NCBI GenBank assembly: GCA_024234575.1
Contig: JACKOB010000004.1
Location: forward strand, 558,001-622,000
DNA length: 64,000 nt
Source of the DNA: Hahellaceae bacterium
GTDB taxonomy: Bacteria; Pseudomonadota; Gammaproteobacteria; Pseudomonadales; Oleiphilaceae
Direction: 5' to 3'
The notes beneath the pieces were generated by a model, which was not told where the DNA came from, did not search any database, and saw nothing but the letters and a program-made list of their open reading frames with translations. Below, piece by piece: positions 21,605-30,666 of the stretch. Positions within the stretch are counted from its first letter, which is position 1. Each line of letters opens with the position of its first letter. The position numbers were made by a program, and so were the translations under genes.

Positions 21605-21613
21605 CCGGCAGTG
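21587..21613 (-). terminator. Rho-independent terminator of the nitronate monooxygenase-like gene
   Basis: On the minus strand an eight-base stem (21606-21613 with 21593-21600), five-base loop and six T residues follow the gene. The structure overlaps the last codons and stop of the convergent plus-strand gene. Confidence 0.85.
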
Positions 21614-21643
21614 AGGTTCACAAACGTCAATGCGCTTTGTTTT

Positions 21644-22603
21644 TTATTTCCACTGTTTCGATCGGGCTTTTGCAAACTCTGTCGTCATATCGTCAACCAG
21701 TGTGCTAACAGAAGGGATGTCGTGGATTGCTGCGACACCTTGCCCGGCTGACCAGACTGTTTTCCATGCTTTTGATTCGTCATTATCCGGTGTCAGTTTG
21801 TTGCCGTAATCAATGCTGGCAGGATTAACTAATTTTTCCATATCGTAACCGGCCTCTATCAGGCTGGGCTTCATGAAGCTAGCCTTAACGCCAGATACGG
21901 CAGGTGTATAAATGATGTCATCAGCACCACAGTTATTTATCATATTTTTGTAGGGGTCAATCGCAGGGCTTTCCTGCGTATTAATAAATCTTGTGCCCAT
22001 GTAGGCAAGATCTGCCCCCATAGTAATGGCGGCGGCTACATCCGATCCTGATGAGATGCAACCGGAAAGCAGCAGCGTTTTATCGAAGAACTGACGAATT
22101 TCAGCCACCAGCGCAAAGGGGTTAATTGTACCCGCGTGGCCACCAGCGCCTGCACAGACTGCGATAATGCCATCGACTCCGGCTTCGGCAGCTTTTTCTG
22201 CGTGGCGCCGATTGATGACATCGTGAAACACCAGCCCACCATAGCTATGTACTGCATCCACAACCTCTTTCGCAGCACCCAGAGAGGTGATAACCAGCGG
22301 TACTTTATGCTTTACACAGATTTCCAGGTCGGCCATCGCTCTTGGGTTGGTTTTGTGAACAATAAGATTTACGCCGAAAGGTGCCGGCTTCCCACCTTCA
22401 GCTTTAAACTGTTCAAGTGACTGATTGATTTGTATGACCCATGCTTCAAACTCAGCTGTTGTTCGCTGATTAAGTGATGGAAAGGTACCGACGATTCCCT
22501 TTTTACAACAGGCGACTACCAGATCCGGATTGGATATGAGAAACATGGGGGCGACGACCACCGGAAGCGATAGGTGCTGGCCAAAATTTGACGGTAGTGG
22601 CAT
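21644..22603 (-). CDS. Nitronate monooxygenase / 2-nitropropane dioxygenase-like flavoprotein
   Basis: A 319-residue FMN-binding TIM-barrel protein. The N-terminus LPVVVAPMFLIS fits the family, as does the glycine-rich GAGGHAGTINPFALV segment with the presumed active-site histidine. GADLAYMGTRF contributes the phosphate-binding part. Members oxidise alkyl nitronates or act as NAD(P)H-quinone or enoyl-type reductases, so substrate cannot be assigned. It diverges from the BKACE gene across a 20-base palindrome, which suggests joint control in a catabolic or lipid context. Confidence 0.85.
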   Translation of the reverse strand: MPLPSNFGQHLSLPVVVAPMFLISNPDLVVACCKKGIVGTFPSLNQRTTAEFEAWVIQINQSLEQFKAEGGKPAPFGVNLIVHKTNPRAMADLEICVKHKVPLVITSLGAAKEVVDAVHSYGGLVFHDVINRRHAEKAAEAGVDGIIAVCAGAGGHAGTINPFALVAEIRQFFDKTLLLSGCISSGSDVAAAITMGADLAYMGTRFINTQESPAIDPYKNMINNCGADDIIYTPAVSGVKASFMKPSLIEAGYDMEKLVNPASIDYGNKLTPDNDESKAWKTVWSAGQGVAAIHDIPSVSTLVDDMTTEFAKARSKQWK

Positions 22604-22708
22604 AGAAACTCCTGATTGAATTGGATTGTGGTAAACGAATAAGTACTAAACTAGCGGTCATTTATGTTGCTGTAAAACAGAATTTTATCTTTGTATAAAA
22701 TAAAAACC

Positions 22709-22728
22709 AACCAAGCACTTGCTTGGTT
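22709..22728. promoter_or_regulatory. 20-base palindrome between divergent genes, likely operator
   Basis: Nine-base arms AACCAAGCA (22709-22717) and TGCTTGGTT (22720-22728) flank a two-base centre. The near-absent loop and position between two divergent genes suit a dimeric repressor, for example of the TetR family. A T run follows on the plus strand, so terminator-like behaviour is possible if four central bases form the loop. Confidence 0.6.
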
Positions 22729-22894
22729 TTTTTAATATGGGCATAATCCCTTTTAGCCGTAGCGCTCGTGATATCGAAATAACAAATTAGTTTGTTTCAT
22801 TATTTGCATGCTAATACCACTGCGAACTTTACGCAGACTTGTAGAGCATTTAACGATATGGCGGTGAGATACATACAATTTTTGGGGAAAACCT

Positions 22895-23764
22895 ATGACT
22901 GAAAAAGCAATTGTGACTTGTGCCGTTACTGGCGTCTTAACCAACCCGGAGCAGCACCCAGTGCCAGTGACCGTTGAGCAGATGGCGGCGTCCTGTAAAG
23001 AAGCATTTGATGCCGGGGCATCGATTATGCACGTACACTTCAGGCAGCAAACACCAGGAAAAGGTCATTTGCCATGTTGGGATCCTGATGTAGCTGAGGC
23101 TATCGTTAAAGAGATCAGGGCACGTTGTCCAGGTGTTATTATCAATATGTCTACTGGTGCCATAGGGCCGGATATATCGGGCCCACTGGCATGTATGGAG
23201 CGAATCAAACCCGAAATATCCGCTTGTAACGCAGGTACCTTAAACTACCTGAAGACGAAGAAAGATGGCAGTTGGGCATGGCCACCAATGATTTTCGATA
23301 ATGGCGTTGATAAAATCAGTAAGTTTTTGAAGGCGATGGAAAGTAACGGCTCTATGCCAGAGTTTGAGTGCTTTGATGTTGGTATTGTGCGCCAGGTAGG
23401 GCTCTATGTGCACAACGGCATGTATAAACTAAACAGGCCAGATTATAACTTCGTGATGGGTGTAGCATCGGGGATGCCTACCGATCCGGCACTGCTAGAG
23501 TTGCTAGTAAAATACCGCTTACCTGATTCTACCTGGCAGGTGACTGCCATTGGCAGAGAAGAGGTGTGGCCATTGCATCAAAAAACAGCTGACCTGGGCG
23601 GTATGCTGCGTACAGGCGTTGAAGATACCTTCTACTTGCCTAACGGAGACAAGGCACGTGGCAATGGCGATTTGATAGAAACGATCGTTGGCTGCGCAAG
23701 AGCGGCTGGCCGAGAGATCGCATCCCCAGCAGAAGCGCGGGCAATGCTGCATCTCGCCAAATAG
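22895..23764 (+). CDS. BKACE family beta-keto acid cleavage enzyme (DUF849)
   Basis: Zinc-dependent enzymes of this family cleave a beta-keto acid with acetyl-CoA to give acetoacetate and a new CoA ester. The best known is 3-keto-5-aminohexanoate cleavage in lysine fermentation; others act on dehydrocarnitine or beta-ketoadipate-like substrates. The 289 residues show AVTGVLTNPEQHP, the metal ligands in MHVHFR, INMSTGA, and a C-terminal GDKARGNGDLIE segment. It stands alone on its strand, so the genomic context does not fix the substrate. Confidence 0.9.
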   Translation: MTEKAIVTCAVTGVLTNPEQHPVPVTVEQMAASCKEAFDAGASIMHVHFRQQTPGKGHLPCWDPDVAEAIVKEIRARCPGVIINMSTGAIGPDISGPLACMERIKPEISACNAGTLNYLKTKKDGSWAWPPMIFDNGVDKISKFLKAMESNGSMPEFECFDVGIVRQVGLYVHNGMYKLNRPDYNFVMGVASGMPTDPALLELLVKYRLPDSTWQVTAIGREEVWPLHQKTADLGGMLRTGVEDTFYLPNGDKARGNGDLIETIVGCARAAGREIASPAEARAMLHLAK

Positions 23765-23864
23765 TTGGGTCATCAGCAACGCTTAGCGGCTAGCCGATTG
23801 CCGATCCCGATGGCGCCTTTGGTGCACAACCAGCACCCTTAGCGTACAAATTGATAATGTTAGT

Positions 23865-23899
23865 CCGTCGAGTCTGGCTTAGAGTAATCAGCTCGACGG
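23865..23899. repeat. Eight-base inverted repeat before tmcA
   Basis: CCGTCGAG (23865-23872) and CTCGACGG (23892-23899) are perfect complements with a 19-base loop. There is no T run, so its function (weak hairpin or binding site) is open. Confidence 0.35.
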
Positions 23900-23971
23900 A
23901 TATTCCTGTTTATTTCGTGATTCAGTGGAAGTGTCGTTTATACTTGTCGCTTTACCACAGCGATCACTTTT

Positions 23972-26281
23972 ATGACCCCGACTGAGTTTGAAGCATTTTT
24001 CCTATCCCACCAAAAAAGCAGTCAAACCCGCCGTCATCGCCTTGTCGTTCTGTTACAGGGGGGGCGAGAAGATTTACTGGGTTTCGTTGAATACCTCACT
24101 GCAAAAACAAGGTTCACGAAAATCGTTTATCGCAGCGAAAGGCAAGGCGACAAAACTGATGTGCCACTGGGTAGTGAGCTAAACCTGTCCTGGGAAGTTA
24201 TTTCAGGTCGGAATGTGCAAAAGGTATTAGGAACTGAAACCGATGTGGTTATCTATGATGGGTTTTGTGGTATCGATCCAGATATGTTTGGGGCCCTCAC
24301 TGGCTCGGTGGTCGCCGGTGGCGTCTTGTTTCTCTTACTTCCGGAAGTTGTTCCTGAACAGGTTGCGAAAGATTACTTAACGCGTTATTGGCCGCACCTG
24401 TACCCTGTAACCTCCAGGCAGCTTTTTTTAACTCGCTTATATGGTCTGTTCTGTGAGCACGATGATGTTATCAAATACAGCCTTAATGCTGGGGATATGG
24501 ACGAGTTACCCAGACAGGTTAATCAAAAACTAAAAGTGCTCAATCCGGCACCTTCATCGTTGATATCAGATGTTAGTCAACACCCGGATACGCTAACGGA
24601 TGATCAGTTAATAGCGTTAGGTAAAATAAATAGTGTCGTTAGTGGCCATGGGAGAAGACCACTGATTATCACCGCTGATCGGGGCAGGGGTAAAAGCTTC
24701 CTTTTAGGTTATGCGGCGGCAGAATGCCAAAAAAAGCAGGCGCGAAAAGTTTGCATTACTGCATCTTTAAAGAGTAGTGCGGCAGTGGCATTGGCCGCTG
24801 CTGAAGCACATGGGCAGGCCCTGTTAGATTTAGCCGTTTCAAGCGCCACATCTTTAAAGTTTCAGAATGGTGGTTCAGTCAGCTTTGTGGCAGTCGATGA
24901 TTTGGTAGAAAGTTACCATGATTGTGATGTTTTGTTTGTCGATGAAGCCGCGTCAATTCCCACTTTTATATTGGAAAAGCTTTTACGCCGCTACAACCGG
25001 ATTGTTTTTTCCAGCACGGTGCACGGCTACGAAGGCCACGGCAGAGGTTTTTCGATTTCGTTTCGCAAGTTATTACCGCTGCATGTAAAGCAGTGGTCTG
25101 AAGCTGTGTTGGTTGAGCCCATTCGCTGGGCACAAAACGACCCTTTAGAAGCCGTCACCAATGCTGGATTGCTCTTAGATTCTGATTACCGAGAAGGTTG
25201 CAATTTATCCCCCGAAGTTTCCGAGTCAAAAGTGTTGCATTACGAATGGGTTGGTAAAGAGGCTCTTATTGCAGAGGATGCTCTGTTACAAGCCGTGTTC
25301 GGGTTGTTGGTATCGGCTCACTATCAAACTTCTCCCAGTGATTTATTAATATTGTTGGATGCACCCAATACTTACTTGTTGATTGCTTGCGAGCCGTCTG
25401 AAAACCCTTCGCTAAAGCCTGTTGTCGGGGTGTGCCTTGTATGTGTGGAGGGCGGTTTCTCGGAAGCTTTAGATCAGGCTATAGCTGAGGGGCGCAGGCG
25501 TGTTCGGGGGCATCTGGCACCTCAGTCTCTCGCATTTCATGGGGGTTGCCGGGGTGGGGCGATGCTGCGTTGTTTGCGGGTAATGCGAATAGCAATCGCC
25601 TCAAGCCATCAGCGTCGTGGCATTGCCACAGCTTTGTTGAATAATGCGCAACAGTTCTGCGCAGCACTGCACCTGGATTACTTTGTTACGTCATTTAGTG
25701 CAACACCGGAGGTTTGCGAATTTTGGGCGCACAGTGGCCTTTCTCTTCTGCGGGTGGGTGTGAGCAAAGACAGTAGCAGCGGCAGTTACTCGATATTGAT
25801 GGGGAAATCTATGACAGAAGCAGCGCATGGCTTGTTTACAGAGTTGCGCAAAAAACTAGGATACGCCTTAAAGTACCAATTTATCACGCACTATCAAACA
25901 ATGCTGGCAGAGACGGCTTTTTTTGTTTTTAGTCACACCGAACCTGCAGCCCAATCACATATAGCCACGCCAAATATAGCCGCGATAAATATAGACAGTG
26001 CGATAGATTCAGATGTCGAATCATTTTGTCAGGGGCAGCGTCACTATGACTTATGTGCGGGGGCAATTTTTGAGTGGCTTTGGCGTGTTGAACGCCATAA
26101 ATTGCTTAATTGCGATAACTTATCCCGTGAAATACTGGTGCGGCGGGTGCTGCAGGGGCTTTCTGTGGCTGCCGTCTGTAAAGAGTTGAATATATCGGGT
26201 GAAAAAGAACTCGTTACCATGTTAAGAAAAGCGTTAGCGGCTTTAAAGCAGCAAGCGCCAGCTGGTGTGGTTAAAAACTGA
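23972..26281 (+). CDS. tmcA: tRNA(Met) cytidine acetyltransferase TmcA
   Basis: Forms N4-acetylcytidine at the wobble position of elongator tRNA-Met, using ATP/GTP and acetyl-CoA. The 769 residues follow the TmcA order: an N-terminal DUF1726-like domain, an RNA-helicase-like ATPase with Walker A ADRGRGKS near residue 237 and DEAAS Walker B near 319, a GNAT acetyltransferase domain with SSHQRRGIATALL near 549, and a C-terminal tRNA-binding region. The length is slightly over the E. coli protein. Confidence 0.95.
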   Translation: MTPTEFEAFFLSHQKSSQTRRHRLVVLLQGGREDLLGFVEYLTAKTRFTKIVYRSERQGDKTDVPLGSELNLSWEVISGRNVQKVLGTETDVVIYDGFCGIDPDMFGALTGSVVAGGVLFLLLPEVVPEQVAKDYLTRYWPHLYPVTSRQLFLTRLYGLFCEHDDVIKYSLNAGDMDELPRQVNQKLKVLNPAPSSLISDVSQHPDTLTDDQLIALGKINSVVSGHGRRPLIITADRGRGKSFLLGYAAAECQKKQARKVCITASLKSSAAVALAAAEAHGQALLDLAVSSATSLKFQNGGSVSFVAVDDLVESYHDCDVLFVDEAASIPTFILEKLLRRYNRIVFSSTVHGYEGHGRGFSISFRKLLPLHVKQWSEAVLVEPIRWAQNDPLEAVTNAGLLLDSDYREGCNLSPEVSESKVLHYEWVGKEALIAEDALLQAVFGLLVSAHYQTSPSDLLILLDAPNTYLLIACEPSENPSLKPVVGVCLVCVEGGFSEALDQAIAEGRRRVRGHLAPQSLAFHGGCRGGAMLRCLRVMRIAIASSHQRRGIATALLNNAQQFCAALHLDYFVTSFSATPEVCEFWAHSGLSLLRVGVSKDSSSGSYSILMGKSMTEAAHGLFTELRKKLGYALKYQFITHYQTMLAETAFFVFSHTEPAAQSHIATPNIAAINIDSAIDSDVESFCQGQRHYDLCAGAIFEWLWRVERHKLLNCDNLSREILVRRVLQGLSVAAVCKELNISGEKELVTMLRKALAALKQQAPAGVVKN

Positions 26282-26302
26282 ATTTGTTTTTGCCCGCTCG
26301 TA

Positions 26303-26344
26303 GACAACCATTCAGCCTTGGTTAAAAATCTGCCGATGGTTGTC
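26303..26344. repeat. Nine-base inverted repeat between convergent tmcA and crotonase genes
   Basis: GACAACCAT (26303-26311) and ATGGTTGTC (26336-26344) are perfect complements with a 24-base loop. Position between convergent genes suggests a role at transcript ends, but there is no clean T run. Confidence 0.35.
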
Positions 26345-26381
26345 ACTAGCGAAATAATTATACCGCCTGGTGTAAGTGGCG

Positions 26382-27152
26382 CTATTTAAGTAAGTGTTTA
26401 AGGGGGGTCATTTCGGCAAATTTTTTGCCCAGTATTTTTAATTGTAATTTGGTTTCGAGATTGAGCGCTTCTTTCTCACTGGCCACCCAGGTTTCATTAA
26501 AAAGTCTTTTTGCACTGTTAACGGCAGGTGCAGATTTTTCACATAGCAGCTTGGCAAATGAAATGGCTTCATCGAAAGGTTGTTCACATACTTTCGTGAC
26601 AATGCCGAGTTCTTTTGCTTCGGGCGCTTCGAATATACGGGCAGTCATGGTCAACTCTTTCGCTACGTCAATAGACACCAGCTCTCGCAGGGTCACGGAG
26701 CCGCTCATATCAGGAATAAGTCCGTGCTTTCCTTCCATAATCGAGAACTGGCAATCTTTACTGGTATAACGAAAATCTGCCCCCAGCACGATCTGGAAGG
26801 CTCCGCCAAAACACACGCCGTGGGTGACGGCGATAACCGGAACCGGCAACTGGCGCCAGACCAGCGCGACATCCTGGGCCAGATTAGAAATCTTAACGCC
26901 GGGTTTAACCAACAACTTGGTAATGGCAACCGGGCTCGACATAATACTTTTTACATCCAGACCACTACTAAAGACATCTCCTTCACCGCGCAGTATGACG
27001 GCGCGAATTTTTTTATTCTTACGGATTTTTTTAGCCGCACCGACAATGCCTTCGAACATCGCGAGATCCAGCCCGTTGTATTTATCAGGGCGGTTAAGGG
27101 AAACGATTGCAATAGCGTCGTCGACGATATCAAGAGTAACTCGCTGGTTCAT
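26382..27152 (-). CDS. Crotonase / enoyl-CoA hydratase family protein
   Basis: A 256-residue single-domain crotonase fold. Oxyanion-hole segments FSSGLDVKS (near 62) and CFGGAFQIV (near 112) and the EGKHGLIPDMSG active-site region are visible. The family includes hydratases, isomerases and dehalogenases. The residues seen do not decide the reaction, though the aspartate in PDMSG is more often seen in dienoyl-CoA isomerase-like members. It is monocistronic and convergent with tmcA. Confidence 0.85.
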   Translation of the reverse strand: MNQRVTLDIVDDAIAIVSLNRPDKYNGLDLAMFEGIVGAAKKIRKNKKIRAVILRGEGDVFSSGLDVKSIMSSPVAITKLLVKPGVKISNLAQDVALVWRQLPVPVIAVTHGVCFGGAFQIVLGADFRYTSKDCQFSIMEGKHGLIPDMSGSVTLRELVSIDVAKELTMTARIFEAPEAKELGIVTKVCEQPFDEAISFAKLLCEKSAPAVNSAKRLFNETWVASEKEALNLETKLQLKILGKKFAEMTPLKHLLK

Positions 27153-27378
27153 GGGCTTTGCCTTGTAGAAATGGTTGAAAAGAAGGTAAATTGCAAAATT
27201 GCTGATCAGAGGTACACTGAATACAGTTGCCCGAAATCATAACTATCCACGCCACAAATATCTAGGGCGTGTTAACGACTCCTCTTGGCTAATGTGCGAG
27301 AAAAAAGCATCTAATGACCCTTAGGTTTGGCATGATTAGAAATTACCGACCGCAAGTTTCTGACGAAAGAGCACGTTG

Positions 27379-29067
27379 ATGTCAGGCCAGATATACAAGG
27401 CAATCAAAATACGCCACTCGATTTCAACCAAGTTGTTGAAAATCGTCTTGTCGATTTATTTTGCAGTCACCTTATTAGTTACCATGATGCACGTATTAAT
27501 AGAATACGATGCCGCTAAAACTGATGTTTCTGCCGAACTTAAAACAATTCAACGAACGTTTGAAGATTCTTTAGCGCAGGCACTTTGGCACCTGGACAAA
27601 GAGCAGCTGTCGGTAACTGTCGCGGGTATTACCGAGTTGCCTGTCATTACGGCGGTAAAGGTTTTTGATTTAAGTGGTAATTTATTAGAGTCCCATGGCG
27701 AGATACAAGATGACAACGACCGGCCCCGGCTGATCAATGATGCATTTTGGCATGAGTTTAGTCTGCGCTTTAAGTTTGGGCAGGAGTTACAAGAGATAGG
27801 CAAGGCCAGAATCTACTCCAGTGACCGTATAGTATTTGACCGAATCAAGCTTGGCATTGTGATATTGATTATCAATGCGGTCATTAAAACTATCGTACTA
27901 TTTTTTCTTATTATTATTGTGTTTGATCGTCTACTAACCAAACCTCTTGGCAAGCTCGCCTACGAAGCTGAGCAAATCAACCCTGACAAGGTTCAGGGGA
28001 GCCGTATAGTTATCAACACTGACGAAGGCAATGAGCTGAAAGTACTTGAAGCGGCCCTTAACGCAATGATGGATAAAATTGTCGCATCACTGAGTGAGCT
28101 GGACGCACTCAATAAAAACCTTGAGCTAAAGGTTAATCAGCGTACTGAGTCTTTAAACAAAGTCATCTCTGAACTGGATAAAAAGCAAAAAGATTTAAAG
28201 AGCGAAATAGTTCGCCGCGAAGAAAAAGAAAAAGCGCTGTTAGAGTCGAGAATAGAAGTCCAGGCGTCACTTGATAACCTGAAATTGGCGCAAAACCAGT
28301 TAATTGAAGCTGAAAAAATGGCCTCGTTAGGTGGCTTGGTCGCGGGTGTAGCGCACGAAATTAATACGCCGGTAGGGCTTAGTCTGACAGGAATAACGCA
28401 CTTTCAGTATCTGGTTGAGAGACTGGAAAAAAGATTCAAAGATGGTGAACTGGAAGAAGAGCACTTTGAGAAGTTTATGGCCGATACAAAAGAGTTAGCG
28501 CGCTCGATTCATATCAGCTTGCAGCGGGCCGCAGACCTGGTGAGAAGTTTTAAACAAGTCGCGGTAGACCAGTCACACGAGACTATTCGCAAGTTTAATA
28601 TGGCTGAATATGTCGAAGAAGTCCTCATTAGTTTGCGCAATCGAATAAAGCAAACGCAGATAAAAGTCGACGTTAGATGCGACCCAACACTTACGATAAA
28701 CGGCTACCCAGGCATTTGGTCGCAGATAATCACTAACCTGATATCCAACTCGCTCATTCATGCTTATAAACCTGGAGACGTTGGCACGATCGTGATGGAC
28801 GTCCAAGTGAAGGGGGACAAGATAGCTTTTGTTTACAGCGATGATGGCAAAGGAATGGATGAGAATGCACGTACAAAAATATTTGATCCATTTTTTACCA
28901 CTAACCGGGAAAATGGCGGAAGTGGCCTGGGGATGAATATCATTTACAACCTGGTCACACAAAAAATGCAGGGAACCATCGAAGTGAAGAGTGAAGTTGG
29001 TATCGGCACAACTTTTACTATACTGGTAAAGAGTGACATGCGAGGGTCAACGACGCATTCACGATAA
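27379..29067 (+). CDS. Membrane sensor histidine kinase with HAMP domain
   Basis: 562 residues. A helix at about 19-42, a periplasmic sensor of roughly 115 residues and a second helix at about 160-183 are followed by HAMP and a long coiled coil (LNKNLELKVNQRTESLNK onward). The kinase core has the phosphorylated histidine at 326 (VAHEINTP), an N box (NLISNSLIHAY), a G1 box (DDGKGMD) and a G2 box (GGSGLGMNI). ATG at 27379 follows GAAAGAG. The HEINTP variant is common in kinases that partner with DUF3369-type regulators. The next gene, 24 bases on, is its likely response regulator. Signal unknown. Confidence 0.9.
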   Translation: MSGQIYKAIKIRHSISTKLLKIVLSIYFAVTLLVTMMHVLIEYDAAKTDVSAELKTIQRTFEDSLAQALWHLDKEQLSVTVAGITELPVITAVKVFDLSGNLLESHGEIQDDNDRPRLINDAFWHEFSLRFKFGQELQEIGKARIYSSDRIVFDRIKLGIVILIINAVIKTIVLFFLIIIVFDRLLTKPLGKLAYEAEQINPDKVQGSRIVINTDEGNELKVLEAALNAMMDKIVASLSELDALNKNLELKVNQRTESLNKVISELDKKQKDLKSEIVRREEKEKALLESRIEVQASLDNLKLAQNQLIEAEKMASLGGLVAGVAHEINTPVGLSLTGITHFQYLVERLEKRFKDGELEEEHFEKFMADTKELARSIHISLQRAADLVRSFKQVAVDQSHETIRKFNMAEYVEEVLISLRNRIKQTQIKVDVRCDPTLTINGYPGIWSQIITNLISNSLIHAYKPGDVGTIVMDVQVKGDKIAFVYSDDGKGMDENARTKIFDPFFTTNRENGGSGLGMNIIYNLVTQKMQGTIEVKSEVGIGTTFTILVKSDMRGSTTHSR

Positions 29068-29091
29068 GTGCCACCAATCAGGGCCATGTTT

Positions 29092-30660
29092 ATGTTCAAG
29101 AAGAGCAGTAAAAGCAAAGACGCCAAAGAGAGGGAGGCGCTTGAGAGCTGGAAAGTTCTCGTTGTCGACGATGAACCTGAGGTGCATTCGATCACTAAGG
29201 TTGCCCTCAGTGAGTTTATTTATGACAACCGTGAGCTGACGCTGCTGAGTGCCTACAGTGGGCAGGAGGCGAAGGCGATTCTGGAAAAAGAGCCGAATAT
29301 CGCACTTATTTATCTTGATGTCGTCATGGAAACCGATGATGCCGGGTTAAAACTGGTTAAGTATATTCGGGAAGAATTACGCAATACATTCGTACGCATC
29401 ATCTTGCGGACTGGTCAGCCTGGTCAGGCGCCCGAGAGAGAAGTTATTGTTAATTATGACATCAATGACTACAAAGAAAAGACCAGCCTGGACAGTGGCA
29501 AGCTGTTTACTTCAACCTATTCTGCGTTGCGTTCTTATAGCGATATTATGAACATTGAACGTTCCCGGTTAATGCTTGATCGTTATCGCATTGGTCTGGA
29601 AGAGGTCATTGTTGCGTCAGCTAACCTGTTTGAGCTTAGATCATTAAAAATGTTTGCTAACGGGCTGCTTATTCAGCTCGGCTCTTTGCTGCATATAGAT
29701 AAAGACACGCTATTTGTAAGATGCAACGGTTGGACTGTGGTGCAGGATGGACCACAGCTGGAGGTGCTGGCAGCAACAGGAACTTTGCAGCAAAGCGTTA
29801 CTGACATTGAAACTGAGCAGACAGAGGTAGCCCTTCCAGAAGAAGTGGTCAGCTATTTAAACCGGGCCAGAGTTGAAAAATGTAATATTCTTGAAAACGG
29901 AAAATTCGTCGGTTATTTCCCTACGAAAAGTGGCAAAGTTAATCTGCTGTATCTGGATGGCGTTGATCATACAGATGAAGTAGACGTTAAACTGGTTCGA
30001 ATTTTCTCTACCAACGTGACGATTGCGTTCGATAATCTGTACCTCGATAAGGAGCTTTATGAAACTCAGGGGGAAATAATTGAAACACTGGGAGATGTCG
30101 TTGAAACCAGATCTAAAGAGACTGCGAACCACGTTAAACGAGTGGCCCACTTGTCTCGGATGATTGCGCAGTTGTATGGACTATCGCCGGCAGATTGCGA
30201 AACTTTGTTTATGGCTTCGCCTATGCATGATATTGGTAAAGTGGCTATCCCTGACAGAGTCTTGTTAAAGCCAGGAAAGCTTGATGACGAAGAATGGGTG
30301 ATCATGAAAACCCACGCGCAAATAGGTGCTGATATTTTTGCACGTTCAACAAGGCCAGTGCTGGTAGCTGCGTCGATCGTCGCGGGTCAGCATCACGAAA
30401 AGTTTGATGGTTCTGGATACCCGAACGGGTTAGCTGGCGATAACATCCATATCTTTGGACGCATTGTTGCGTTGGTCGATGTTTTTGATGCCCTGATTCA
30501 TCGTCGTTGTTACAAAGAACCATGGCCGATTGAAGACGTGTTGAAGCTGTTTCAAGAGCAGAAAGGGCTGCATTTCGACCCTAAACTGGTGGATATACTC
30601 ATCGAAAATCTGTCGTTAGCAGAAGAAATTATTGCCCAGTACCCTGATTTCGATAGTTGA
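29092..30660 (+). CDS. Response regulator with DUF3369 and HD-GYP domains
   Basis: 522 residues. The receiver domain spans about 18-140 with the acceptor aspartate at 76 (YLDVVME). A DUF3369 sensor region follows (about 150-330), then an HD-GYP phosphodiesterase domain with His379-Asp380 (MHDIGK) and GSGYP at 440-444. The catalytic signature is complete, so hydrolysis of cyclic-di-GMP under control of the upstream kinase is expected. AGGG eight bases upstream favours ATG at 29092 over GTG 29068 or ATG 29086. It forms a two-gene operon with the kinase. Confidence 0.9.
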   Translation: MFKKSSKSKDAKEREALESWKVLVVDDEPEVHSITKVALSEFIYDNRELTLLSAYSGQEAKAILEKEPNIALIYLDVVMETDDAGLKLVKYIREELRNTFVRIILRTGQPGQAPEREVIVNYDINDYKEKTSLDSGKLFTSTYSALRSYSDIMNIERSRLMLDRYRIGLEEVIVASANLFELRSLKMFANGLLIQLGSLLHIDKDTLFVRCNGWTVVQDGPQLEVLAATGTLQQSVTDIETEQTEVALPEEVVSYLNRARVEKCNILENGKFVGYFPTKSGKVNLLYLDGVDHTDEVDVKLVRIFSTNVTIAFDNLYLDKELYETQGEIIETLGDVVETRSKETANHVKRVAHLSRMIAQLYGLSPADCETLFMASPMHDIGKVAIPDRVLLKPGKLDDEEWVIMKTHAQIGADIFARSTRPVLVAASIVAGQHHEKFDGSGYPNGLAGDNIHIFGRIVALVDVFDALIHRRCYKEPWPIEDVLKLFQEQKGLHFDPKLVDILIENLSLAEEIIAQYPDFDS

Positions 30661-30666
30661 CCCTGG

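Noticed and set aside
22709-22733. Calling the 20-base palindrome a plain plus-strand terminator because T residues follow
   Set aside because: No plus-strand gene ends upstream; the genes on both sides are divergent, so an operator is more likely. Terminator activity is kept only as a secondary option.
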